From Lewinellaceae bacterium (GTDB taxonomy: Bacteria; Bacteroidota; Bacteroidia; Chitinophagales; Saprospiraceae): DNA of 64,000 nucleotides. The stretch's first letter is position 1. Every line of letters starts with the position of its first letter. A program made the position numbers and the translations under genes. This document shows, piece after piece, positions 55,640 through 64,000 of the stretch. The stretch spans positions 978,501-1,042,500 of the forward strand of contig JACJYK010000001.1 in NCBI GenBank assembly GCA_020636135.1, in the 5' to 3' direction. Below the pieces are notes generated by a model. The model was not told the DNA's origin. It did no database searches and was given only the letters and a program-made list of their open reading frames with translations.

Positions 55640-58087
55640 ATGTTTTACAATCATCTCAAAGTTGCAATCCGAACCATCTGGCGGCAGAAAGGCCTGAGTT
55701 TTATCAATCTGGTCGGCCTCAGCGTCGGAATAGGCTGCTTCAGTTTATTCCTTTTGTATGCGATCAATGAATTCAGTTTTAACCGGTTTCACCAAAATAA
55801 GGACCGCATATACCAGGTGGTCGTGTGGAGGCAGCCTGTAGGTAATCAGACAGAGGTTGGGTCGGGCACTTTTTTGCCCATGCCATTGGGGCCGGCGATG
55901 GAGTCCGAACTCCCGGGAGTAGAAAAAGCAGTACGTTATAAGCCTTCGTGGAAAAAAAGTTTTGTACGCGCTCATGGCCAACTGAGCCAGGCAGGAGTAA
56001 CTCTGGTCGACACTTCATTTCTTTCGGTCTTCTCCTTTCCACTCATTGAGGGAGAGATCAGCTCGGCATTGGATGATCCGTATAAGATCGTTCTGACCGA
56101 AAAAACTGCGGATCGTTTATTCGGAGACCGGCATGTTATCGGAGAGCAACTTCAGATTAAATTGGAGGATCGGTTTGAAACCTATACCGTTGGCGGCGTG
56201 GTCAAAGATATTCCATCCAATTCTTCACTTCAATTTGAGATACTCAGCCCATTTTCCCGCTATCTGATGACTGATAATGGAAAGTCTGCCAAAGATGAAT
56301 GGAACTGGTCCAATGGCGAAGCGTTCGTGATGCTCCATGCGAATAGTGATCTCGCTGGCCTGGATGGGCCGGGAGTAGCCAAGCTGCAAGATTTCTACAA
56401 CAGGCATTTCCCGGAAGAAGAAGCATTTCTGAGAAAAGAAGGACTCTGGACAGGAGTAGGGGCTCCCTCCACGTACCGTCTGATGCCAATGGATGAGATG
56501 CATATGGGCAAAGCACAATGGCTGAATGCCGCCGAGATGGACCCTGAGTTTATCTGGATGCTGTTGTCGATTGCCGCCGGTGTTCTGCTTATTGCCTGCA
56601 TTAACTTTACCACACTCTCGATTGGGCGATCCGCAGGCCGGGCGCAGGAAGTAGGGGTTCGGAAAGTACTGGGGAGCAACCGCAACCAATTGGTTCGGCA
56701 GTTTTTAGCAGAAGCACTGCTCATGAGTATTTTTTCTGCAGGCCTGGGATTGACGCTGGCTCAGTTGGCTTTACCGTGGTTCAACACCCTTGCAGACCGT
56801 AGCCTGCAGTTCTCGCTTCAGTTGTATCCGGAGATAGGCTGGTTGATCATCGGGTTGATTTTACTCGTCGGTTTACTGGCCGGGGCATATCCTTCGGCGG
56901 TTTTGTCCGGGTTCCGCCCGGTTGCCGTATTGAAAAGCAAACTTCGGTTGGGCGGATTAAATTTCTTCTCAAAAGGCCTGGTCACGACCCAGTTTGTGCT
57001 TAGTGTCGGGTTAGCCATTTCTACGGCCATTATCCTGCAACAAGTGCATTACATGCAAACCCAAAATCCGGGATTCCAGAAGGAAAATGTCCTGGTGGTC
57101 AAGGCCAGGGAGACAAATGCAGCAGAGATTTACCCCAAGTTCCGTCAACTGGCGATGCAAAACCCGGATGTACTCTCCATCTCAAGCGCTGAGATGAGCT
57201 TTGGCCAGGACGAGGGATATGCCCTCATGGGCTGGGAATACCACGATGAACAAAAAGAGACCTACCAGTATATTGTTGATACCAATTTTGTTGCGGCACT
57301 CGGAATGGATGTGGTGGCTGGTTCCAATTTTCAACCGGGCATGGGGCAGAACCGGGTGATTATCAATGAGGCATTTGCCCATAATTTCGGCTGGACGGCG
57401 GACGAAGCTGTAGGAAAAACGATTGATGGCTACAACGACACAAATGCACCCCCTCTGGTACAGGGTGTCGTACGGGACTTTCACTTTCGCTCGTTTCGGG
57501 AAAAGGTAGAGCCCCAGCTGTTTCTGCCCTACCAGCCAGGTGACGCACATCCTTACCAGTTTTTTATCCGCCTGCGACCGGGAGATCCGGCGTCTGCATT
57601 GACAGCCCTAAACAAAAACTGGAAGCAAATCGAACCCGATTTACCCTTCAACTACAGTTTTCTGGATGAAGACCTCAATCGATTCTATCAATCGGAATCG
57701 CGGTTGGGCAAGATCATCGGATGGGCTGGAGGCATAGCCATCTTCCTGGCATGTCTGGGTTTATTGGGACTGGTGGCACTGGCAGTGGTTAACCGTACGA
57801 AAGAAATTGGCATCCGCAAAGTGCTGGGTGCCAGTGAGCTAAGCATTGTTGAATTGTTGTCGAAGGACTTCCTCCGGCTGGTCGCTGTTGCGGTAATTAT
57901 AGCCAGTCCGGTTAGCTGGTTTCTGATGCACAACTGGCTACAGAGGTTTGCTTACCACATTATCATGCCCTGGTGGATTTTTGTAAGCATTGGTGCCTTT
58001 GCCTTGGCTATTGCTTTTCTGACCATCAGCTTTCATGGCGTACGCGCGGCTGTCGCAAATCCGGTAGACAGCCTGAGAAATGAATGA
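55640..58087 (+). CDS. ABC permease 13 (duplicated MacB/FtsX type)
   Basis: 815 residues. First core near residue 305 (I-A-C-I-N-F-T-T-L-S-I-G-R-S, Q-E-V-G-V-R-K-V-L-G-S), helix 5 near 445, second core near 702 (A-C-L-G-L-L-G-L, K-E-I-G-I-R-K-V-L-G). It ends N-P-V-D-S-L-R-N-E. The usual D-I-H-L loop is replaced by D-E-M-H-M-G-K-A. Shares N-F-T-T-L-x-x-G-R-S with permease 9. Gap to permease 14 is 40 bp. Confidence 0.92.
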   Translation: MFYNHLKVAIRTIWRQKGLSFINLVGLSVGIGCFSLFLLYAINEFSFNRFHQNKDRIYQVVVWRQPVGNQTEVGSGTFLPMPLGPAMESELPGVEKAVRYKPSWKKSFVRAHGQLSQAGVTLVDTSFLSVFSFPLIEGEISSALDDPYKIVLTEKTADRLFGDRHVIGEQLQIKLEDRFETYTVGGVVKDIPSNSSLQFEILSPFSRYLMTDNGKSAKDEWNWSNGEAFVMLHANSDLAGLDGPGVAKLQDFYNRHFPEEEAFLRKEGLWTGVGAPSTYRLMPMDEMHMGKAQWLNAAEMDPEFIWMLLSIAAGVLLIACINFTTLSIGRSAGRAQEVGVRKVLGSNRNQLVRQFLAEALLMSIFSAGLGLTLAQLALPWFNTLADRSLQFSLQLYPEIGWLIIGLILLVGLLAGAYPSAVLSGFRPVAVLKSKLRLGGLNFFSKGLVTTQFVLSVGLAISTAIILQQVHYMQTQNPGFQKENVLVVKARETNAAEIYPKFRQLAMQNPDVLSISSAEMSFGQDEGYALMGWEYHDEQKETYQYIVDTNFVAALGMDVVAGSNFQPGMGQNRVIINEAFAHNFGWTADEAVGKTIDGYNDTNAPPLVQGVVRDFHFRSFREKVEPQLFLPYQPGDAHPYQFFIRLRPGDPASALTALNKNWKQIEPDLPFNYSFLDEDLNRFYQSESRLGKIIGWAGGIAIFLACLGLLGLVALAVVNRTKEIGIRKVLGASELSIVELLSKDFLRLVAVAVIIASPVSWFLMHNWLQRFAYHIIMPWWIFVSIGAFALAIAFLTISFHGVRAAVANPVDSLRNE

Positions 58088-58127
58088 TTAACACCTGAAT
58101 TGGACCGGGTAAATAATTTAATAGAAA

Positions 58128-60494
58128 ATGCATTTCTTCCAGTTAAAGATCCTTTTTAGAAATTTATTCAGGCAGCGGGTTTTCACCCTGATTAACCTGT
58201 CCGGGCTTGCCCTCGGGATCATGTGCAGTCTCTTGATTTTTTTATGGGTGGCTGATGAGCTGGGCTACGATCGGTTTCATGAAAAATTGGATCGATTGTA
58301 TGTGGTTACCAGCAAAGAGGTCATGGAAGGCGAAATGTTTGGGAGCTACGATACACCCGGATTACTTGGAGAGGAACTACCCCGAAAATTTCCGGAGATC
58401 GAAATGGCCTGCAATATGTCCTGGACTCAATATATGACCGTGTCGGTAGGTGAGCGGAACATGTTGAGGAGAGGAAATTATGCCGGCCCTGATTATTTCA
58501 GCATGTTCACCTACCCAGCTCTTGCAGGCTCGGTAGAAAATGCCCTGAAATCTCCAGACAATATGGTCATCACTGAAAATATGGCCGTTGTATTTTTCGG
58601 GAGTGCCAATGAGGCAATAGGGCAGGTCATTAAAGTAGATAATAAATGGGATATGAATGTCGCTGCGGTGGTGCAGGACGTCCCATCCAACAGCTCCGAA
58701 CAATTTGATTTTTTATTAAGCTGGGAGTTATTTAAAAAATTCAATCCTTGGATGGATAACTGGCACAACAGCGGACCATATACGTTTGTGCTGCTGAAAG
58801 AAAATACCGATGCAGGGAATTTAATTGGAAAATTAAAGGCATTCATCAAGCAATACGATAAAGATTATGCCGACAATGACCACCTGGAACTGGGATTGCA
58901 ACCTTATGGAGAAAGGTACCTGCATTCGAATTTTAAAAATGGATACGTAGCCGGAGGCCGCATCGAATATGTCCGCTTATTTATTCTGGTGGCCCTTTTT
59001 ATTTTAATGATCGCCTGTGTCAATTTCATGAATTTAAGCACGGCATACTCCTTAAAAAGGAGTAAAGAAATTGGGGTTAAAAAAGTAATGGGAGCAGAGC
59101 GGATGGTCCTGATCCGGCAGTTTATTTCGGAAGCCATTCTTTTTTCTTTCTTTGCTACGATACTGGCTCTGATGGTTGTGCAATTAATTCTTCCTTTTTT
59201 TAATCAGGTCGTATCCAAGCAACTTACGCTTCCGTTGGGTCACCCGATATTTTGGTTGGCAATTGGTGCACTGAGTGTATTGACCGGACTTTTAGCCGGC
59301 AGTTATCCGGCCTTTATGCTTTCGGCATTCAGTCCCGTTTCCATTTTAAAGAATGAACTTAAACCCGGTTTGTCAGGGGTGCTGGTACGCAAGGGACTGG
59401 TCATTTTTCAGTTTGTTTTATGTGTGGTATTTATGATCTCCTCACTGGTCATCACCGATCAGGTACATTACATCTATACCAAAAATGTAGGGTATGAGAA
59501 AAATAATTTGCTCTATATCCGCCTGAGGGGTGATTTGCAAAATCAATTTCAGACGTTTAAAGATGAAGCATTAAAAATCCCGGGCATCGAACACGTAAGC
59601 CGGATTTCGCAAAGGCCATTTTCCATAGAAAATACAACCGGGGATGTCGATTGGGAAGGTAAAACGCCCAATACCAAACCACGCTTTTCAGAAGTAGCCG
59701 TCGATGATGATTTTTTAGAAACCATGAAGTCAGAGATGGTGATGGGGCGAGGTTTCAGTGCTGCTTTCCGGGACACAGCCGGATTTATTATCAATGAAAC
59801 GGCATTAAAACAAATCGGGTATGAAGAACCCATTGGTAAGCCGTTGACATTTTGGGACACCAGGGGAACAATTGTCGGCGTCATTAAGGACTTTAATTTC
59901 AGTTCCCTGCATCAGCCGATCGAGCCTCTCGTCATGCGCAAGGCACGTAAAAGACAGGGTGGCTACGCAATGATCCGGGTTGAACCGCAGGCTATGGATC
60001 AGGTAATAAGAGACCTGGAAACACTGGTGAAAAAAATAAATCCTGCTTTCCCGTTTGCCCACCAGTTTGCGGATGAGGAATACATGTCCATGTACCAGAA
60101 TGAATTGTTGACGCGCAAGTTGTCCGGCTATTTCACCTTTCTGGGCATTTTTATCGCTTGCATGGGATTGTTTGGATTGGTCCTTTTTATGATCGAACAG
60201 CGCACCAGGGAAATAGGTATCCGGAAAGTGCTGGGAGCGCCGGTAAGCCGCCTGGTGGGGATGATCTCGCTGGATTTTGTCAGGCTGGTATGGATAGCCC
60301 TGCTTATTGCCATGCCTTTGGCTTATGTGCTGATGGAGCGATGGTTACAGGATTTTGCTTACCGGATTGGCATCCCCTGGTGGGCATTTGTTTTAACCGG
60401 CATATTGACTTCTTTTATTGCATTTGCTACGATCGGGTTCCATAGCCTGAAAGCAGCAACGGCGAACCCGATAAAAAGCCTGCGAAATGAATAA
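58128..60494 (+). CDS. ABC permease 14 (duplicated MacB/FtsX type, short subgroup)
   Basis: 788 residues. First core near residue 279 (I-A-C-V-N-F-M-N-L-S-T-A-Y), with K-E-I-G-V-K-K-V-M-G: Lys replaces the conserved Arg of the coupling segment. Helix 5 is near 421, second core near 675 (A-C-M-G-L-F-G-L, R-E-I-G-I-R-K-V-L-G). It ends N-P-I-K-S-L-R-N-E. E-R-Y-L-H-S-N-F-K-N-G and W-E-G-K-T-P-N place it with permeases 2, 8 and 15. It is more AT-rich than the preceding members, with many AAA and TTT codons. Its stop lies 16 bp before the DinB-like gene start. Confidence 0.92.
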   Translation: MHFFQLKILFRNLFRQRVFTLINLSGLALGIMCSLLIFLWVADELGYDRFHEKLDRLYVVTSKEVMEGEMFGSYDTPGLLGEELPRKFPEIEMACNMSWTQYMTVSVGERNMLRRGNYAGPDYFSMFTYPALAGSVENALKSPDNMVITENMAVVFFGSANEAIGQVIKVDNKWDMNVAAVVQDVPSNSSEQFDFLLSWELFKKFNPWMDNWHNSGPYTFVLLKENTDAGNLIGKLKAFIKQYDKDYADNDHLELGLQPYGERYLHSNFKNGYVAGGRIEYVRLFILVALFILMIACVNFMNLSTAYSLKRSKEIGVKKVMGAERMVLIRQFISEAILFSFFATILALMVVQLILPFFNQVVSKQLTLPLGHPIFWLAIGALSVLTGLLAGSYPAFMLSAFSPVSILKNELKPGLSGVLVRKGLVIFQFVLCVVFMISSLVITDQVHYIYTKNVGYEKNNLLYIRLRGDLQNQFQTFKDEALKIPGIEHVSRISQRPFSIENTTGDVDWEGKTPNTKPRFSEVAVDDDFLETMKSEMVMGRGFSAAFRDTAGFIINETALKQIGYEEPIGKPLTFWDTRGTIVGVIKDFNFSSLHQPIEPLVMRKARKRQGGYAMIRVEPQAMDQVIRDLETLVKKINPAFPFAHQFADEEYMSMYQNELLTRKLSGYFTFLGIFIACMGLFGLVLFMIEQRTREIGIRKVLGAPVSRLVGMISLDFVRLVWIALLIAMPLAYVLMERWLQDFAYRIGIPWWAFVLTGILTSFIAFATIGFHSLKAATANPIKSLRNE

Positions 60495-60510
60495 ATCAAA
60501 AGCCAAACAC

Positions 60511-61053
60511 ATGAAGCTGAAATCGATATTCATTCTGGCCCTGGGATTAGGTATCACAGGCGCAACTGGAAAAGCTGCAGCCCAGAAACCCATGACCCTT
60601 AAACAGGTGCTTATAGAACAATTAAAGACAACCCATGCTGACAAAGACTGGTTTGTGCCGGCAAATCTGGCAGTGGCAGGATTAACGGCTGAACAGGCCA
60701 ACTGGGATGACGGTCAGGGGAATCATTCCATTGGCCAGCTTGCCACCCACCTCATTTTCTGGAATGAACGAATGCTCGAGCAATTTGAGGGTAAAAAATT
60801 GCCGGCATTCGAAGGAGACAACCAGGAGACATTTACCCAATTTAATCAGACCGGATGGGAAACGACAGTCCAGAGGCTGGATGAGGTGTTGAGCAAATGG
60901 GAATATGCCGTACAAGCTGCAAATGACGAAAAAATTAATCAGTGGGCTTCAACCATCGCCCATATCGGAACGCACAACGCGTATCACATCGGACAGATTA
61001 TTTACATCCGCAAAGACCGCGGATGGTGGGATGCGGAAAATGGAGTTAAATAA
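60511..61053 (+). CDS. DinB-superfamily protein with signal peptide
   Basis: 180 residues from the ATG at 60511, chosen because it opens a Sec-type signal peptide (M-K-L-K-S-I-F-I-L-A-L-G-L-G ... A-A-A-Q). The frame also allows a start at 60487, overlapping the permease 14 stop. The mature part is a DinB-type four-helix bundle whose metal-binding histidines are visible: L-A-T-H-L-I-F-W-N-E and H-I-G-T-H-N-A-Y-H-I-G-Q-I. The superfamily includes metal-dependent thiol transferases and many members of unknown activity; a signal peptide implies a role outside the cytoplasm. It is the only complete non-permease gene inside the array and is transcribed with it, 28 bp before permease 15. The function is not known. 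Confidence 0.85.
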   Translation: MKLKSIFILALGLGITGATGKAAAQKPMTLKQVLIEQLKTTHADKDWFVPANLAVAGLTAEQANWDDGQGNHSIGQLATHLIFWNERMLEQFEGKKLPAFEGDNQETFTQFNQTGWETTVQRLDEVLSKWEYAVQAANDEKINQWASTIAHIGTHNAYHIGQIIYIRKDRGWWDAENGVK

Positions 61054-61081
61054 ATAGAAATAAAATAAAATCCTTGTTTCT

Positions 61082-63463
61082 ATGCTCAGGAATCATTTAA
61101 AAATTGCTCTGCGCTCGTTGCGGAAGGATGTATCCACCAGCACGATCAATATTGTTGGACTAAGTGTCGGTATGTGTGTTTCATTGCTCATTGGATTGTG
61201 GGTATGGGATGAAATTTCCTACGACAAGTTTAATGAGCATCACGAACAACTTTATCAGATCATGCTCAATGATCACATGGGTGACGGAAGCATCAATACC
61301 TTTTCAGCAGTTCCGCTACCATTGATCGATGTACTGCGCTCTTCTGTTCCGGAAGTGAAATATGCAGCAGTACAGGACTGGGGTTGGGAACATGGGTTAA
61401 TGGTCGGCGATCACCGGTTTTCCAGGCATGGTTTGCAGGTAAGTGATGATTTTCTCAGGATGTTCACTTTCCCGTTGATAAAGGGCGAAATTGGTACAGC
61501 TCTGAAAGAAACGTATTCCATCGTACTGACCCAGCGGATGGCAGAAGCATTATTCGGCGATGAAGATCCGATGGGCAAAATGGTACGGATAGATAACCGG
61601 GAGGACCTTATGGTGACTGGTGTCCTGCAGGATCCACCGCAAAATTCAAGCTTTGACTTTGAGTTTCTGGTACCGTTCAGCTATTACGAATTTTCCGCAC
61701 CATGGGTTAAAGACTCACGGGACAATTGGCAAAATTTTGCTTTTCAGGGTTATGTGGAATTACAACCCGGAATTACTGCCGATCAGGTGATACCCAAGAT
61801 CCGGAATCTTGTTAAAGAACATTTGTCGGGGGATGAGGTAAATGCAGAGGTGACACTCCATGGCATGGATAAATGGCGCCTTTACAGTGAATTTGAGAAC
61901 GGAGTTGCGGTAGGCGGATTTATCAAATACGTTCGCCTGTTTGCATTGATCGGAGCATTGGTTCTCTTTATTGCCTGCATCAATTTTATGAACCTATCGA
62001 CGGCGCGGACCGAGCGTCGTGCACGCGAAGTAGGTGTTCGTAAAGTGATCGGATCCAACCGCAGCCAACTGATCTCCCAGTTCCTGACGGAATCGGTCCT
62101 GATGGCCGTACTGGCATTTGTTATCTGCATCCTCCTGGCTGAGGTGTTTATGCCAGGCTTTAATCATTTGACCGGAAAGCATTTGTCGATACCTTATTCG
62201 TCGATGTCATTCTGGATCCTTGCCACCTGTCTGGTGGCGATCACCGGACTATTAGCCGGCAGTTATCCTTCGCTGATCTTGTCAGCTTTTTCACCACGGA
62301 CGATCATTAAAGGACTGGGATATTCCGGAGAACGTTACCGGGGATCGCTGGCGCGAAAATTTCTGGTGATCACTCAGTTCGCATTGTCTATAGCCTTGAT
62401 CATCGGCACCATGGCGGTGTTTTTACAGGTGCGATACTCTATGGCCAGGCCTTCGGGTTACAACCCTAATCTGCTGGTCATGGTCAATACGACCCCGGAC
62501 CTTTCCCGGAATTATACGGTATTAAAAACTGAATTGATCTCCTCGGGGGAGGTACAGGCTATCACCAGGTCTGGTAGTCCGATCACAGCGGTTTTCCAGC
62601 ATTTTGCTGACATAGACTGGCCAGGGAAGCAGGCAGGTGACCGGGCGGTATTCGCCAATGTAGATATCGGTGACGATTATTTTGAAACGACCGGAATCAG
62701 GATACAGGAAGGACGTGCTTACCGCCACGGCAGCATTGCGGATACAGCATCCATCATCTTTAATGCTTCGGCGATCAAACGGATGGGACTACTGAACCCT
62801 GTAGGTCAGACGGTCCGGGTTTTCGGAGCGCCACGGACCATCGTTGGAGTTGTCGATGATGTCGTTATGACATCACCCTTTGAGCCGGTAGAACCCACCA
62901 TGTACCGCATGAATTACGACTGGGGCGACGCCATTATGTTTCGTCTTGATCCGAAAGTGAATGTGCATGAGGCACTGGGTACCATTGAACGTATCTTTCA
63001 AAAGCATAATCCGGCTTATCCATTTGCTTACCAATTTGCAGATGAGCAATACGCCCGGAAATTTGGGGAGGAGGAACTGACGGGTAAACTGGTTGGGATC
63101 TTTGGTATGCTGGCCATTTTCATATCCTGCTTGGGTTTATTTGGCCTGGCCATGTATATGGCTGAACGCAGAAACAAGGAGGTGGGTATCCGGAAGGTTT
63201 TGGGCGCGTCGATCAGCAGCATATGGATGAGCTTATCCCGGGAATTTTTTGTGTTGGTTTTCATCGCCTGCGCCATCGCCATACCCGTAACTGCCGTGGT
63301 GTTGAAAAAATGGTTGAGTGGTTACGTTTATCATACCAATTTACCCTGGTGGGTGTTTGTGCTGGCAGGTGGGTTTGCAGGACTCCTTACCCTGATTACC
63401 GTGGGCTACCAGGGAATAAGGGCTGCTTTAGCCAATCCGGTAAAATCACTGCACAATGAATAA
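61082..63463 (+). CDS. ABC permease 15 (duplicated MacB/FtsX type, short subgroup)
   Basis: 793 residues. First core near residue 282 (I-A-C-I-N-F-M-N-L-S-T-A-R, R-E-V-G-V-R-K-V-I-G-S), helix 5 near 425, second core near 681 (S-C-L-G-L-F-G-L, K-E-V-G-I-R-K-V-L-G). It ends N-P-V-K-S-L-H-N-E. K-W-R-L-Y-S-E-F-E-N-G is nearly the same as in permeases 2 and 8. It follows the DinB-like gene by 28 bp and precedes permease 16 by 44 bp. Confidence 0.92.
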   Translation: MLRNHLKIALRSLRKDVSTSTINIVGLSVGMCVSLLIGLWVWDEISYDKFNEHHEQLYQIMLNDHMGDGSINTFSAVPLPLIDVLRSSVPEVKYAAVQDWGWEHGLMVGDHRFSRHGLQVSDDFLRMFTFPLIKGEIGTALKETYSIVLTQRMAEALFGDEDPMGKMVRIDNREDLMVTGVLQDPPQNSSFDFEFLVPFSYYEFSAPWVKDSRDNWQNFAFQGYVELQPGITADQVIPKIRNLVKEHLSGDEVNAEVTLHGMDKWRLYSEFENGVAVGGFIKYVRLFALIGALVLFIACINFMNLSTARTERRAREVGVRKVIGSNRSQLISQFLTESVLMAVLAFVICILLAEVFMPGFNHLTGKHLSIPYSSMSFWILATCLVAITGLLAGSYPSLILSAFSPRTIIKGLGYSGERYRGSLARKFLVITQFALSIALIIGTMAVFLQVRYSMARPSGYNPNLLVMVNTTPDLSRNYTVLKTELISSGEVQAITRSGSPITAVFQHFADIDWPGKQAGDRAVFANVDIGDDYFETTGIRIQEGRAYRHGSIADTASIIFNASAIKRMGLLNPVGQTVRVFGAPRTIVGVVDDVVMTSPFEPVEPTMYRMNYDWGDAIMFRLDPKVNVHEALGTIERIFQKHNPAYPFAYQFADEQYARKFGEEELTGKLVGIFGMLAIFISCLGLFGLAMYMAERRNKEVGIRKVLGASISSIWMSLSREFFVLVFIACAIAIPVTAVVLKKWLSGYVYHTNLPWWVFVLAGGFAGLLTLITVGYQGIRAALANPVKSLHNE

Positions 63464-63507
63464 CAGGACTTTTTAAACTTAGTAATGCATCTCAAACGGA
63501 ATAAAAT

Positions 63508-64000
63508 ATGTTGACCAATTATCTGAAAATAGCATTCAGGAATCTGTTCAAACACCGGTTTTTTTCATTGCTGAACATTACCGGATTAGCCCTGGGCATG
63601 GCGTCTTGTCTGACGGCTATCCTTATCCTGAAAGATCAATTGGGTTACGATCGTTTCCAGCCAAACCGGGACCGGGTGTACCGCATCATCTGTCAGAATA
63701 AGGAAGGGATGAAACTGGCCTCAGTGGCCTACCCGCTTGGCGATGCCATTGCAGAGAATTACAGTCAGGTTGAGAACACCGTTCGGCTGGTAAGGAGCAT
63801 TTATGCTGCCGATGCTACCACAGCGGATAATAAAACATTACAGGTCAGTGGGTACTTCACCGAGCCCTCCTTCTTCCAAATTTTTGGCTTTGAACTGGAG
63901 GCCGGCAATCCGGCAAACGCACTTTCACAACCCAATACCATCGTTTTATCACACGAATTTGCTGAGCGCATGTTTGAAGGTAGAGATCCGGTGGGCCAAA
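63508..64000 (+). CDS. ABC permease 16 (3'-partial, cut by the window edge)
   Basis: An open frame from the ATG at 63508 to the edge, 164 codons, starting M-L-T-N-Y-L-K-I-A-F-R-N-L-F-K-H-R. This is the array's N-terminal pattern, with G-L-A-L-G-M-A-S-C in the first helix and the start of the first periplasmic domain (L-G-Y-D-R-F, F-F-Q-I-F-G-F-E-L, N-P-A-N-A-L-S-Q-P-N-T-I-V-L-S). It shows that the array continues beyond the window. Nothing can be said about its second half. Confidence 0.9.
   Translation, partial: MLTNYLKIAFRNLFKHRFFSLLNITGLALGMASCLTAILILKDQLGYDRFQPNRDRVYRIICQNKEGMKLASVAYPLGDAIAENYSQVENTVRLVRSIYAADATTADNKTLQVSGYFTEPSFFQIFGFELEAGNPANALSQPNTIVLSHEFAERMFEGRDPVGQ

Overview
The window looks like a chromosomal segment of a member of the Bacteroidota, most plausibly a Saprospiria-type organism. 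The support is a C-terminal type IX secretion sorting domain on a huge DUF11-repeat surface protein, a lipoprotein/OmpA-like protein, an S23-type four-helix-bundle gene, start sites mostly without a clear Shine-Dalgarno sequence, and above all long 'FtsX/MacB-like' permeases of the kind this phylum carries in many copies. The taxonomic placement is inferred from gene content only.

Layout. (1) 1-6408: 3' part of a giant secreted adhesin-like gene. It has near-identical 387-bp DUF11 repeats at its left end and a probable one-base frameshift at a run of T near 5673-5676, and it ends in a type IX sorting domain. (2) 6478-11309: genes on the minus strand: galT, an OmpA-family lipoprotein, an aldo/keto reductase, a renal-dipeptidase-type peptidase and an initiator tRNA-fMet, with three good hairpin terminators. 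(3) 11463-18363, plus strand: a type II NADH dehydrogenase-like flavoprotein fused to a cyclic-nucleotide-binding domain, then a tight four-gene operon (paaJ-like thiolase, paaZ, enoyl-CoA hydratase, acetyl-CoA acetyltransferase) for the lower part of phenylacetyl-CoA-type degradation. (4) 18384-22350, minus strand: a sensor histidine kinase, its NtrC-type sigma-54 response regulator, and a membrane class III adenylate/guanylate cyclase. (5) 22621-25921, plus strand: a MacA/HlyD-type adaptor and two MacB/LolD-type ATPases. Between the ATPases sits a four-helix-bundle (S23) gene bracketed by inverted arrays of the heptamer ATGGAGC. (6) 25949-64000: sixteen consecutive, same-strand, roughly 800-residue ABC permeases (15 complete, the last cut by the window edge), interrupted only by one DinB-like gene and one apparent miniature permease relic.

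How it may fit together. The two-component system, adaptor, ATPases and permease array look like one regulated exporter locus. A 16-nt near-palindrome (TGTCCGAWATCGAACA) occurs upstream of the response regulator and again between the cyclase and adaptor genes, 15 of 16 bases identical. This is what an enhancer site for the NtrC-type regulator would look like. One adaptor and two ATPases facing at least sixteen full-length, unbroken, mutually diverged permeases suggests interchangeable permeases served by a common energising module. It is the most unusual feature of the window. The cyclase near this locus and the cNMP-binding NADH dehydrogenase suggest cyclic-nucleotide signalling, but no physical link between them is shown.
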